Shown one piece after another: positions 46,772 to 58,355 of a DNA stretch of 64,000 bases. The translations under genes and the position numbers were made by a program. The notes under the pieces are model-generated. The model did not search any database. It was not told the origin of the DNA and saw only the letters and a list, made by a program, of their open reading frames with translations. Numbering within the stretch: position 1 is the first letter of the stretch; the number at the start of each line of letters is the position of its first letter. The DNA comes from Sinorhizobium fredii NGR234 (GTDB taxonomy: Bacteria; Pseudomonadota; Alphaproteobacteria; Rhizobiales; Rhizobiaceae), in NCBI RefSeq assembly GCF_000018545.1, contig NC_012586.1, forward strand, positions 744,001 through 808,000, read 5' to 3'.

Positions 46772-47028
46772 GATGGCAGCGCCGAACCAGCTCAAGAGAC
46801 GCGCATGGCCGAGCATTTCTCCGCTCCGTTGATCTTGCGTCATGGGCTGCAGAGCAGACAGCCCCAGGCATCACCTTCCTTGGCAGCCCTTCTCACTCCT
46901 GTCCCTGCGCGCGACCGCCATCATCGGTTCATTACCCGCAAAACATCCCTGACGGCGTCCTGTCAGAGGACCAGCAAAAGGCGGGGTTCCTGGTTGTCGC
47001 CATTCTGCCAGGTCTGGCGAGGGAGTCG
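46772..47028. other. intergenic, no gene recognised
   Basis: Between hipA and the terminator-like hairpin no gene is recognisable. A 90-residue open frame from 46805 lacks a ribosome-binding site and any known motif. Confidence 0.4.
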
Positions 47029-47055
47029 GGGTCTGCCTGCCCGCCAGGCAGACCC
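47029..47055 (+). terminator. hairpin between convergent hipA and ohr copy 2
   Basis: GGGTCTGCCTG and CAGGCAGACCC form a perfect 11-bp stem with a CCCGC loop. On the plus strand GCTTTTGCTTTT follows at a short distance, a weak T-tract. Position between convergent genes fits a terminator for the hip transcript and possibly for ohr copy 2 on the other strand. Confidence 0.6.
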
Positions 47056-47073
47056 GAGCGAAAGCTTTTGCTT

Positions 47074-47469
47074 TTAGAGAAGGCTGGTCGCAACGTCGAT
47101 GTTGCCGCGGGTCGCCTTGGAGTAAGGGCAGATGCTGTGTGCCGCCTCGATGATCTCCTCGGCGAGCCCGCGCTCGATACCCGGCAGGCTGACGTTCAGC
47201 CGTGCCCTGAGGAAGTATGAGCCGTCGTCGGCATTGAGATCGATCTCGGCATCGACTGCGGCACCTGCGGGGAGCTTGATGTTTCTCTGCGAGGCGGCGA
47301 GCTCGACCGCTCCGATGTAACAGGCCGACCAGGCGGCACCGAAGAGGTTCTCTGCTGCCGGATGCGGCTGCGACAATCTGAGGTCCAGCTGGCCGTCGCT
47401 GCTGCGCGTGCCGCCGTTGCGACCGCCGGTGTTGTGAGTCTTGCCGGTGTAAAGAAGCTTCTCGGTCAT
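47074..47469 (-). CDS. ohr: organic hydroperoxide resistance protein, copy 2
   Basis: A 131-residue Ohr paralogue that differs from copy 1 by conservative changes (for example ENLFGAAWSACYIGA against EQLFGAAWSACFIAA). Both redox Cys residues are kept (SACY and SICPYSK). The frame is open upstream to 47541, but ATG at 47469 aligns with copy 1. It lacks its own MarR gene; the OhrR-type motif upstream suggests control in trans by the ohrR product at 44421. Confidence 0.92.
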   Translation of the reverse strand: MTEKLLYTGKTHNTGGRNGGTRSSDGQLDLRLSQPHPAAENLFGAAWSACYIGAVELAASQRNIKLPAGAAVDAEIDLNADDGSYFLRARLNVSLPGIERGLAEEIIEAAHSICPYSKATRGNIDVATSLL

Positions 47470-47510
47470 GGCGAAATCCTTTCTAGATCTGCTTGTGTTG
47501 TAATCCGAGT

Positions 47511-47583
47511 TAATCGGATGCGAGCTAAATAGGCGTGGCAAAGCTCCATGTCAAGCGAGTCCGATTTAATCGGATCCGAATTA
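47511..47583. promoter_or_regulatory. OhrR-type operators upstream of ohr copy 2
   Basis: TAATCGGATGCGA at 47511-47523 and TAATCGGATCCGAATTA at 47567-47583 repeat the core found between ohr copy 1 and ohrR. The second is nearly palindromic (TAATTCGGATCC arms). Two sites about 55 bases apart reproduce the arrangement at copy 1. Confidence 0.65.
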
Positions 47584-47861
47584 TACGAAGGTCGAATGGC
47601 TTGCGGGTTGTCTGAAGGGTCTCTTCAGGGCAAGGGGTTGGGGGTGGCGGCTCGCGAGAGGCCGGTACGCGGGCCCTGCAAGTCTCGACAATGCTAAATT
47701 AGAGAGTGATAATGTGAATGGCGCGACCAAGGTCGGGGCAGGGTAGGCGCTATCGAGCCGAGCCGTTACCGATGGATGCGGCAGGGCCCGGCATATGGCC
47801 GCTGGCCCCGCTGGACCCGGGGCGGCCGTGGATCAGGACAGCAGGTCTGTTGGAGGGGGCG
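47584..47861. other. intergenic, no gene recognised
   Basis: This stretch should carry the promoter of the secreted-protein gene at 47862, perhaps around GACAATGCTAAATTAGAGAG (47688-47707). An open frame extends upstream of that gene from 47718, but its product lacks a signal peptide at its start and has no ribosome-binding site. Confidence 0.35.
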
Positions 47862-48218
47862 ATGACTTCCACGTCACTAACGATGTCCGTGATCACCCTT
47901 GCTGGCATCTCGATGGTTCTTGTCGCGCCGAGCGACGCCCACCAGGCTCGCAGCGGCTGGATCTATCCTCCAGCGTGCTGCAAGGAGAAGGATGTCGGAG
48001 GAGACTGCGCCCCCATACCGAGCTCGGACGTCAGAAAAGGTGCCCACGGGTTCTCGGTGACCCTTCGTCCCGGGGACCATCACCTTGCCACGAAAAACCA
48101 TCGGTTCTTCATCCCCTATGGCGACGAGATTCCGTCGGGAGACGGCGACTATCACATCTGCCTCCATCCGACTGAAGACAACGTCAACTGCTTCTTTGCG
48201 CCCCCTGAGGATGTTTGA
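47862..48218 (+). CDS. small secreted Cys-rich protein, family copy 1
   Basis: A 118-residue exported protein. Residues 1-25 are a signal peptide ending SDAHQA. The mature part has SGWIYPPACCKEKD, a DCAPIP segment, RFFIPYGDEIPSGDGDYHICLHP and NCFFAPP, with six Cys that could form three disulfides. TGGAGGGGG precedes the ATG at 47862. The protein at 60302 shares the same order of motifs. I do not know a function; a periplasmic metal- or wall-binding role is possible. Confidence 0.7.
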   Translation: MTSTSLTMSVITLAGISMVLVAPSDAHQARSGWIYPPACCKEKDVGGDCAPIPSSDVRKGAHGFSVTLRPGDHHLATKNHRFFIPYGDEIPSGDGDYHICLHPTEDNVNCFFAPPEDV

Positions 48219-48341
48219 CGGCATGCCGCATCGCGTTGCGTACGGAGACGCGGCATCGAACCGGGCAGGTTGAAGTTAAATCTGCGTTCAACTTTTAGAG
48301 ATACTGGTACCCGTAGAGTTGATTTTCATGAGTTTATATCG

Positions 48342-48671
48342 ATGAGCGTATTTCAAAACAAAGCCGTTCGACTGATGGCGACCTGCGAAGAGGGTTCCCT
48401 GGGTGATCTCGCTGAGCGCCAGAGGAAGTTTTTGCTTTCGGCGCTCGAGCTCTACCGGGCGATAGGCGGATCGTTCGAGCAACTCGAGGCGGTCGTCATG
48501 CGCGATGAATCGGAAATTCCCCGGCGCGTCGACCTGGTCCTCGGCGAGCTGATGAGCGAACTGGCCGCCATCGGCTACCTATATGACCTGGACATCATGC
48601 AGGCCGCCCACAACACACTCGACAGGAGGCGCCAGGAGGAGGCGGCCATGGGCGTTGATCTGGCGGGGTGA
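48342..48671 (+). CDS. hypothetical helical protein, 109 residues
   Basis: Starting at ATG 48342 this encodes an all-helical protein (AERQRKFLLSALELYRAIGGSFEQLEAVVM, GELMSELAAIGYLYDLDIMQAAHNTLDRRR). The Glu-rich helices recall MazG-like nucleotide pyrophosphohydrolases, but the EExxD motif is not complete, so no assignment is made. A longer frame upstream is less likely to be translated. Confidence 0.55.
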   Translation: MSVFQNKAVRLMATCEEGSLGDLAERQRKFLLSALELYRAIGGSFEQLEAVVMRDESEIPRRVDLVLGELMSELAAIGYLYDLDIMQAAHNTLDRRRQEEAAMGVDLAG

Positions 48672-48883
48672 CAGCCGCTGGACTTCACCAATTCTTAAGC
48701 GGCCCGGTTTTACTTTGAGTTGTCTGATCGGATGCACTAGCGCCAATACAACCGCATGAACGCGGGTCGGACGCGACAATTCCTGCCGCCGCAAAATCCG
48801 ATGCGAGGTCCTGACCTCACGCCTACCTGTTTCGACGTCGTCACGGGCGTGATTGCCTGCGACGCTTCTTTGAAAGGCGCTGC
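48672..48883. other. intergenic upstream of degenerate GGDEF gene
   Basis: This gap contains the likely promoter of the 48884 gene. TTTGAGTTGTCTGATCGG near 48714 is a weak -35-like candidate. No gene recognised. Confidence 0.3.
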
Positions 48884-49963
48884 ATGATGGCAATTGTGAA
48901 TGCATCTTCCAAACAGCTTGCGCTCCAGAACCGCAAGGAGCTGTTCTACACGGTCTTTGCGACCCTGAGCCGGTTGGAGATCGACGCGTCTCCGGTGAAC
49001 TACGAACTCATGTATGAGATCGTCAGCGGCAACAATCCGGAGCTTCGTGAGAAATTCGCGCGGCTTGGCAAGCCGATCTCCGACGAGGAACTCGAAGCCC
49101 TGGCGCGGACCTACCTGCCGCATCACTTCGGCAAGTCGATCCATGACCAGTCCGCAGGTCGCCTGCAGAGCGAATTGTCGACCCTGAAGGAGTCTCTGCT
49201 ATCGGGTCAGAACTCGCTGTCCAACTACACGAGCATGCTCGGCCAGGCGACCGGCAAGATTTCCTCTGCCGATCCGCGCGACATGAATACGATCCAGTCC
49301 GAGCTTCAGGCGATCCGCCAGATGACGGAAGTGCAGCACTCGGCGAGCACGCAGATCCTCGAGCGCGTCTCGAACCAGATATCGGCCGTCGCGGCGATCA
49401 CCAGCGATGTGGACGCGTTCGAGCGGACAAAGTTCACCCACCTCGTCACCAATCTCGCCAACCGGCGTGGCTTCAACAAGAAGCTCGCCGAACTCTATGG
49501 TGGCGAACACTATCCCGACGGGGTGTCGCTTCTTCTCTCTAATCTTCTGGTCCTCGAGCCCTTCGAGGGCAAGGATCTCATCAAGGTCAGGGAAGCCATC
49601 CTGGAGCGCCTCGGTTTTGCCGTGACGCGCGCCGTTCAGGCCACCGACTTCGCCGCCTGGCTCGAGCGGCCCCAGATCGGCATTCTCGTCTGGACGACGG
49701 CAGAAGCGGAAATTCAGAAAATGGCGGACCATCTTCGAAAAAGCTGCCTTGCGGCATTCGATAGCCGCCAGGCGAAGATGCCTGCCGTCGTCACTCGGTT
49801 CGGCTGCAGCACGACCTATGACGCCAGCACGGCCTCGGACCTTGTGGGGCAAGCGGAAAAGGCCCTGCAGACCGCCACGGAGACGACTAGCGACAAGGTA
49901 GTGTTCTCTTCTACGGGCGGGGCTGGCGGCGCCCGCAAGGATTGGATGCTCTATCGCGGCTGA
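48884..49963 (+). CDS. degenerate GGDEF-domain protein
   Basis: A 359-residue protein. The N-terminal 170 residues are helical, with a coiled coil (SELQAIRQMTEVQHSASTQILERVSNQI). From about residue 180 the fold follows a GGDEF domain: DAFERTKFTHLVTNLANRRGFNKKLAELY corresponds to the D-x-LT-x-L-x-NRR start. The active-site turn is replaced (DFAAWLERPQIGILV where RxGGDEF would be), so diguanylate cyclase activity is unlikely. It may bind nucleotide or proteins as a c-di-GMP effector. It is the first of several c-di-GMP-related genes. Confidence 0.8.
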   Translation: MMAIVNASSKQLALQNRKELFYTVFATLSRLEIDASPVNYELMYEIVSGNNPELREKFARLGKPISDEELEALARTYLPHHFGKSIHDQSAGRLQSELSTLKESLLSGQNSLSNYTSMLGQATGKISSADPRDMNTIQSELQAIRQMTEVQHSASTQILERVSNQISAVAAITSDVDAFERTKFTHLVTNLANRRGFNKKLAELYGGEHYPDGVSLLLSNLLVLEPFEGKDLIKVREAILERLGFAVTRAVQATDFAAWLERPQIGILVWTTAEAEIQKMADHLRKSCLAAFDSRQAKMPAVVTRFGCSTTYDASTASDLVGQAEKALQTATETTSDKVVFSSTGGAGGARKDWMLYRG

Positions 49964-50127
49964 CCGGCAGGATCGGGCAGCGCCTTGAATTTATAATTTG
50001 CAGTAAAAGCATTCTTTGCAATCGGTTTTGGCGAATGGGTGAGTGGGGGCGAGCCTGTGTGCGCAAGCAATTTGATTCAGGATTTAATTCTATCCAGATC
50101 GGCCGAATACAAGGACGCGCTGCTTAG

Positions 50128-51447
50128 CAGGCTGCTGAAAATCGTGTTGCGTTACCGCAAGATACTGCGGTGGGCGCGGTTTTTTGGCGGGTATCGGCAG
50201 GAAACAGGCCGGTCAAGGCAGGTTTTCCGGTCATATTGGCCTATTTGCCTCCCTCAAGGCACACTTCTCCCGTCGAGCCGAGCAATTTCGGAAGACGAAC
50301 GATGTTGTAGGCGGCAAGGGCGAAGGTGAAGGCCGCCTTCACCTTGTCCAGTCCGCGGACCTTGAGTTGGGTGAAGCCGGCCGTCGTCTTGATCCAGCCG
50401 AAGATTTCCTCGATCCGCTTGCGGCAGCGCAGGCTGATCGCATAGCCGGGACTTTGCGCGACCTGCGGCGGCACTGCCGTCTTGCGCACCTTGCCGGTCT
50501 TGCTCACCGTGCCGTTGATCGCCACATGCGGCACGATTTTGCGGTCCTTCAGCCCCTCGACGAACGCTTCCGCGTCGTAGCCCTTGTCGCCGCAAAGCGT
50601 CGCGCCTTCGGCAAGGTCCGCACTCAGTTCGGTGGCCGCTTCCCGCTCGGCGGTGCCGGTCGCATGCGTCACCATGCCGGCGACCGCCAGGCCGTTGCGG
50701 TTCTCCATCAGCGCGTGCCCCAGATAGGCCAGCCGGCTCTCCTGACCATTGCCCTTGCGGTAAAGCCGCGCGTCCGGGTCGGTCGTCGAGGCATGCGTCT
50801 CGTTCGAGCGCTTCTCCTTGCGGAAGTCGCGCTCGCCGTTGCGGCCGTCTTCCGGTGGCTGGTCATTGTCGCCCTTTGGGCCATCCTTGGCCCGGAAGCT
50901 CTTCATCGAGGCGAACGCCTTCAACATCGTGCCGTCGACCGAGAAATGCTCGGCGCTCAGGAGCTTCTTCACCGCCGGCTGCGAAAGCAGCGCCGACAGG
51001 AAGCCCTGCGCGATCTTAGTCGTCAGCAGCCGGTCCCGGTTCTTCGAAAACGTCGAGGCGTCCCACACCGCATCGTCGATCCCAAGGCCCACGAACCAGC
51101 GGAACAACAGGTCGAACTCCAGCCGTTCCATCAACTGACGCTCGGAGCGGATCGAATAGAGCATCTGCAACAGCACTGCCCGCAGCATCCGTTCCGGAGC
51201 AATCGATGGGCGACCCCTCTTCGCATAGAGCGCCGCGAACGACCCATCCAGCGCCACAAGCGAAGCGTTCACCAGCGCGCGCATCACCCGAAGCGGGTGA
51301 CTGGCCGGAACCCGTGCCTCAAGGTCGACATAGGAAAACAGTGATCCCGTTTGGTCGTCCCCACCGCGCATGCAAATCAGTCCCCTCTGTTGCAACCGCA
51401 GGGAATCATTGATCCAACCCAAGCGCCAGGGCTTTTTCAGCAGCCTG
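50128..51447 (-). mobile_element. IS5-family insertion sequence, 1,320 bp
   Basis: The left end begins CAGGCTGCTGAAAA and the right end is the inverse TTTTCAGCAGCCTG. TTAG at 50124-50127 and 51448-51451 is the 4-bp target duplication, which fits the YTAR duplication typical of the IS5 subgroup. The element carries one transposase gene on the minus strand and splits the membrane-sensor gene at about codon 30. Confidence 0.92.
50241..51371 (-). CDS. IS5-family transposase
   Basis: A 376-residue DDE transposase. The N-terminal domain includes LEARVPASHPLRVMRALVNASL, the first catalytic Asp is in HFSVDGTMLKAF, the second in ATLCGDKGYDAEAF, and the C-terminal Glu region is RCRKRIEEIFGWIKTTAGF. 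The frame is open to 51494 outside the IS end, so ATG at 51371 (MRGGDDQTGS) is the start. It is intact and may be active. Confidence 0.93.
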   Translation of the reverse strand: MRGGDDQTGSLFSYVDLEARVPASHPLRVMRALVNASLVALDGSFAALYAKRGRPSIAPERMLRAVLLQMLYSIRSERQLMERLEFDLLFRWFVGLGIDDAVWDASTFSKNRDRLLTTKIAQGFLSALLSQPAVKKLLSAEHFSVDGTMLKAFASMKSFRAKDGPKGDNDQPPEDGRNGERDFRKEKRSNETHASTTDPDARLYRKGNGQESRLAYLGHALMENRNGLAVAGMVTHATGTAEREAATELSADLAEGATLCGDKGYDAEAFVEGLKDRKIVPHVAINGTVSKTGKVRKTAVPPQVAQSPGYAISLRCRKRIEEIFGWIKTTAGFTQLKVRGLDKVKAAFTFALAAYNIVRLPKLLGSTGEVCLEGGK

Positions 51448-51856
51448 TTAGAGCGCAGTGCAAGGTGATATCGAGGCAGGTTCCGCTGATGCATGTCCTG
51501 TGCATCGTGAATATCTGGGCGCTCTCCTTTACGACGTTCAGCGATGCGCCGCTCGCCCTGAGCCTGTATTGTCCCTTGATCCTGACAATGCTCTGCGCAA
51601 GCCAGGCCCTATGGTGGCTGAAGATTGGTGCGGGCGTTCCAGCGGTTGAAGACGCCGAGCTCGCCTTGGTTCGCACCGGCCGGTTCTCGGGCCTTATCAC
51701 GCTTGCACTCTGCGCCTGGGCGCTGGCCGTTTTTGCGCATGTCGATGCGTATGGTCAGTCGCACGTCATGTTCTTCATGGCGATAACGATTATCGGCAGT
51801 GTTTCCTGTCTCACGCATCTGCTGCCCGCCGCCATTGTCGTCGGCCTCGCACGGCG

Positions 51857-52156
51857 GCAAGGCCATCTGGGTGGCGGCAAGCTGAACGCGCATGGCGAGT
51901 GGGTCCGCGAGCGCCTGGCGCAGAATGGCGACCTGACGCTGGACGAACTGTGCCTGGAACTCGCCGGGCGCGGCGTCATCGTGCACCGCTCCAATGTTGG
52001 CCGTCTTCTCCACCGCCTCGACCTCAGCCATAAAAAAAAGCCTGCAGGCAAGTGAGCAGCAGCGCCCAGAGATCGCGCGGGCGCGTGAACTCTGGACCCG
52101 GCGACGCCGGCGCTTCTTCAACAAGGCATTGGCGCGACTGGTCTTTATCGACGAGA
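51857..52156 (+). pseudogene. IS630-A transposase, 5' piece
   Basis: This piece encodes KLNAHGEWVRERLAQNGDLTLDELCLELA and NVGRLLHRLDLSHKKK in the frame of the upstream sensor gene, where the reading stops at 52055. An A8 run at 52032-52039 allows a shift into the next frame, SLQASEQQRPEIARARELW, which reaches the first catalytic Asp in RLVFIDE at 52150. Such slippery A-tracts are known for programmed frameshifting in IS630-family genes. The piece ends at the intron insertion site. Confidence 0.8.
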
Positions 52157-53415
52157 GTGTGCTGCAGAGGCACGGAAGGAGTTCAACATGAACTAAGACC
52201 GTGGCGTAAAGCTGCGTGAATGATGGGGGACGGCCCTCCGGGATCGGCTTTCAGGAGCGGGTCTCAAACCAGTCCGAGCTGCTGCGGTAAAGAGCCGTGG
52301 TGGTGAGCGTCGGATGAAACGTTCGGACGAGATCCGAGCAGGTGCATGTCCAAAAGACGAACGAAAGTGAACCCTCCGAGGACGCGTCGTTATGAACGTA
52401 AGTGTCGTCGAAACCAGGACCGTTTCGTCATCCTGGGGCAAGTCCGCCAGATGCCTGATGACCGGGCGGTGCGGCGACCGGCGTAGAGGGGGCGTGAGTT
52501 GGACATAGGCTTTCACGCGGAACTGCAGGAACCAGGCTCCTGATGCAAAGGGAGAAGCTCAAGCGGAGCAAACCGCAAGGCGAGAGTACCGATGCAGGAG
52601 ACTGGGGCGGACCGACCCGTACGAGCGTTGAGGGCCATGTAATACCAAGCCTCAATAATCCCGACTCTCGAGATTCCCAAAAGCCGACGAATCTGAATCG
52701 ATGGCGCAAACAGGAGGTTTGCGATGGGTTCAGCGATTTCGTTGCGATCGGACTTTGATGGGAACAGGCTGCGACTACTGGCCCGACAGACAAAGGATGC
52801 CAGCCAGGCGCGGCGTTTAGAGGCGCTTGCGTCGATTTATGATGGCGGCTCTCGTGCGGATGCTGCTCGGCTCGGCAGCGTCACTGTGCAGATCGTGCGT
52901 GACTGGGTGGTGCGGTTCAACAGGCGCGGTCCCGACGGTTTGATCAACGGCAAGGCTCCAGGCAAGCCGACGCTGTTGAACGATGATCAACGCGCGGCCT
53001 TGGCGCAAGCCATCGAGCCGGCCCCACACCCTATCTGGATGGCGTCGTGCGCTGGCGTCTGTGTGACCTAGCCCAGTGGCTGTGGGCGGAATTCGGTGTC
53101 TCGGTGAGCGAGCAGACCTTGGGTCGCGAAGTGCGCTCGATGGGCTACCGCAAACTCTCAGCTCGCCCGAGGCATCATGCGCAGGATGCTGATGCGGCCG
53201 AGGCATTTAAAAAAACTTCCCCGCCGCAGTGGCAGAAATCGCCGTTGGCCCCGCCAAGGGTAAAATGATCGAAGTTTGGTTTCAGGACGAGGCGCGCATC
53301 GGCCAGAAGAACAAGATCACACGTCGCTGGGCCAAGCGTGGATCGAGGCCATCCGCGCCGCACGATATAGCGCGGCGATCAGGATGAGACGGCGGCGACA
53401 ATCTGGATGAGACTC

Positions 53416-55874
<2,459 letters not shown>

Positions 55875-56510
55875 TCATGAGACGCCTAAAAATTGCGCCG
55901 CGGCGGGGGTGTAACTCCGGTCGGGCTACGCCCTCCCTTCGTCACACCCCCACCGCCGAGTCTCATCCTGATTGACGCTGAGTCTCACCTTGTTTGTCGC
56001 CGCGCAGCACGACCAGAGAACCCGCTCGGCCTACATCTTCGGCGCGATCTGTCCCAGCCAAGGCAAGGCCGCAGCCCTGGTGATGCCTTGGTGTGACACT
56101 CATGCCATGAACCAGCATCTGATCGAGATATCGCGAAACGTCGCCGACGGTGCGCACGCCATCCTGATCATGGACCAGGCAGGGTGGCATATGTCCAACA
56201 ATCTGATGGTTCCCGAGAACATCACCATTCTGCCCCTGCCGCCGAAATCGCCCGAACTCAATCCCGTCGAGAACATTTGGCAGTTCATGCGCGAAAACTG
56301 GCTCTCAAACCGCGTCTTCAAATCTTACGAGGACATCGTCGACCACTGCTGTCACGCATGGCGAACACTGCAGGACCGACCCTGGAAGATCATGTCCATC
56401 GGTCGCAGGCAATGGGCCCATGGGTTCTGATCAATGAGGGTTGGTATAATGGGGCCGGAGCAAAGGGGTCGGATCAGGTGGTCGTATTATTTGGAACAAC
56501 TGGCGACAGG

Positions 56511-57770
56511 ATGACTTCGACAGGTACGACAGACAAACCGTTTCGAATTGAGAAACGTCGAGTGTACGAAGCTTACAAAGCGGTCAAAGCCAACCATGGC
56601 GCAGCCGGAGTGGACGGGCAGACGCTGGAGATATTTGAGAAAGACCTTGCAGCAAACCTCTACAAGATCTGGAATCGGATGTCCTCGGGAACTTACTTTC
56701 CGCCGCCGGTGCGCGCCGTCTCCATTCCGAAGAAGGCTGGAGGCGAAAGGGTTTTGGGTGTGCCCACGGTCAGCGATCGGATCGCGCAGATGGTGGTCAA
56801 GCAGATGATCGAGCCGGATTTGGACTCCCTCTTTCTTCCGGACTCCTACGGTTACAGGCCGGGAAAATCGGCTCTGGATGCCGTCGGAGTGACGCGTCAG
56901 CGGTGCTGGAAGTATGATTGGGTTTTGGAATTCGACATCAAAGGGCTGTTTGACAATCTTCCGCACGATCTCCTGCTGAAGGCGGTCAGAAAGGACGTGA
57001 AGTGCAAGTGGGCTCTGCTCTACATCGAAAGATGGTTGACAGCGCCGATGGAAAAGAACGGAGAAGTCATCGAGCGGTCACGCGGTACCCCACAGGGAGG
57101 CGTGGTTAGCCCGATCTTGTCGAATCTCTTTCTGCACTATGCATTTGATCTCTGGATGACGCGGACGCATGCCGACCTTCCATGGTGTCGATATGCCGAC
57201 GATGGTCTTGTTCACTGCCGGAGCGAGCAACAAGCCGAAGCCCTCAAGGTGGAGCTGAGTTCTCGGCTGGCAGCGTGCGGACTTCAGATGCATCCGACAA
57301 AGACCAAGATTGTCTACTGCAAGGATCAACGGCGCAGGGAGGCGTATCCGAATGTCACGTTCGACTTTCTCGGGTATCAGTTCCGGCCGCGACGGGTGGC
57401 GAACACACAGCGGGACGAGTTCTTCTGTGGCTACACGCCTGCGGTCAGTCCGACGGCGCTCAAGTCGATGCGGGCAACGATCAAAAGTTTGAACATCCCG
57501 CGGCAGACGCCGGGGACGCTGGCCGAAATCGCCAAACAGCTCAATCCACTCCTTCGGGGATGGATTGCCTACTATGGACGGTACAGTCGTTCGGCCCTGT
57601 CCACTCTGGCTGATTACGTTAATCAGAAACTCAGGGCTTGGATCAGGCGCAAGTTCAAACGCTTTCAGTCCCATAAGACACGCGCCAGTCTCTTCTTGCG
57701 AAAGCTGGCGCGGGAAAATCCGGGGCTGTTCGTGCATTGGAAGGCGTTCGGAACGAACACGTTTACCTGA
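56511..57770 (+). CDS. ltrA: group II intron reverse transcriptase/maturase
   Basis: A 419-residue intron-encoded protein of the RmInt1 class. RT domains are visible in order: PPPVRAVSIPKKAGGERVLG (RT1-2), SYGYRPGKSALDAV, VLEFDIKGLFDNL (RT3), GTPQGGVVSPILSNLFLHYAFD (RT4), the catalytic RYADDGLVHC (RT5) and FDFLGYQFRPR (RT7). A maturase X domain follows (NPLLRGWIAYYGRYS). As in RmInt1 there is no HNH endonuclease. The longer upstream frame is IS630-B sequence. The protein is intact, but its intron RNA is split. Confidence 0.95.
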   Translation: MTSTGTTDKPFRIEKRRVYEAYKAVKANHGAAGVDGQTLEIFEKDLAANLYKIWNRMSSGTYFPPPVRAVSIPKKAGGERVLGVPTVSDRIAQMVVKQMIEPDLDSLFLPDSYGYRPGKSALDAVGVTRQRCWKYDWVLEFDIKGLFDNLPHDLLLKAVRKDVKCKWALLYIERWLTAPMEKNGEVIERSRGTPQGGVVSPILSNLFLHYAFDLWMTRTHADLPWCRYADDGLVHCRSEQQAEALKVELSSRLAACGLQMHPTKTKIVYCKDQRRREAYPNVTFDFLGYQFRPRRVANTQRDEFFCGYTPAVSPTALKSMRATIKSLNIPRQTPGTLAEIAKQLNPLLRGWIAYYGRYSRSALSTLADYVNQKLRAWIRRKFKRFQSHKTRASLFLRKLARENPGLFVHWKAFGTNTFT

Positions 57771-57773
57771 TGG

Positions 57774-57807
57774 GAGCGGTGTGAATCGAGAGGTTCACGC
57801 ACCGTTC
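57774..57807 (+). ncRNA. group II intron domain V
   Basis: A 34-nt hairpin beginning GAGCGGTGTGAATC and ending GCACCGTTC. It has the AGC catalytic triad at positions 2-4, a GAGA tetraloop (ATCGAGAGGTT) and the bulge of the canonical domain V. It starts three bases after the reverse-transcriptase stop. Domain VI (GAGAGGCCGGCTGGTGAAAC) follows and includes a candidate branch-point A. Confidence 0.88.
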
Positions 57808-57842
57808 TGCGAGAGGCCGGCTGGTGAAACTCCTCCGGCCTA

Positions 57843-58339
57843 CTCACCCCTCGACCAATACCAAGCTGACCAAGCGCTCAGGCTGGGCACCAAAAGGGCA
57901 ACGCTATCGCGCCCACGCCCCCTTCGGTTCGTGGAAGACGCAGACCTTCATCGCCGGCCTGCGATCACATGGCGTGGTCGCGCCCTTTATCGTCAACGCG
58001 CCGATGAACCGGCGCATCTTCGAGACCTGGATCGAAACGCAACTCGCCCCGACGCTGTCGCCCGGAGACGTCGTCATTCTCGACAATGTCGGCTTCCACA
58101 AGAGCGAGCGGGCCGAACAAATGGTCAAGGCGAAAGGCGCATGGCTGCTCTTCCTGCCACCCTATTCGCCCGACCTCAACCCGATCGAAATGGCCTTCTC
58201 CAAGCTCAAGGCGCTGCTGCGCAAGCGGGCCGCCCGCAGTTTCGACGCCATCGCCGATGCACTCGGCGATATCTGCAATCTCTTCTCCGTCACAGAATGC
58301 CGGAACTACTTCAATGCGGCCGGATATGAGGCCGATTGA
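57843..58339 (+). pseudogene. IS630-A transposase, 3' piece
   Basis: After the intron the IS630-A gene resumes with STNTKLTKRSGWAPKGQRYRA, directly following FIDE of the 5' piece. The second catalytic Asp is in VVILDNVGFHKSE and the Glu in DLNPIEMAFSKLKAL. The stop is at 58337-58339. The two pieces together lack only the N-terminal DNA-binding region. Confidence 0.85.
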
Positions 58340-58355
58340 ACGCGACACGCTTTAG

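Larger units (their letters stand above)
50039..51856 (+). pseudogene. membrane-sensor gene interrupted by IS5 and truncated
   Basis: GTG at 50039 opens a frame reading SAEYKDALL up to the IS5 target site. Removing the IS and one TTAG copy restores the frame as KDALLRAQCKVISRQVPLM, followed by a MASE-like membrane region with about five spans (VLCIVNIWALSFTTFSDAP through FFMAITIIGSVSCLTHLLP). Such N-termini usually precede GGDEF or GGDEF-EAL output domains. Here the sequence ends near 51850 where it joins a truncated IS630 transposase in frame; no output domain remains. Confidence 0.85.

Noticed and set aside
47029..47055. Hairpin as an attachment site
   Set aside because: There is no integrase, tRNA or matching direct repeat nearby; position between convergent genes fits a terminator better.
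47718..47861. N-terminal extension of the secreted protein
   Set aside because: It would bury the signal peptide; ATG at 47862 has its own ribosome-binding site.
56184..56510. N-terminal extension of the reverse transcriptase
   Set aside because: It is the IS630-B transposase read in the wrong frame; RmInt1-type proteins start at the MTS motif at 56511.
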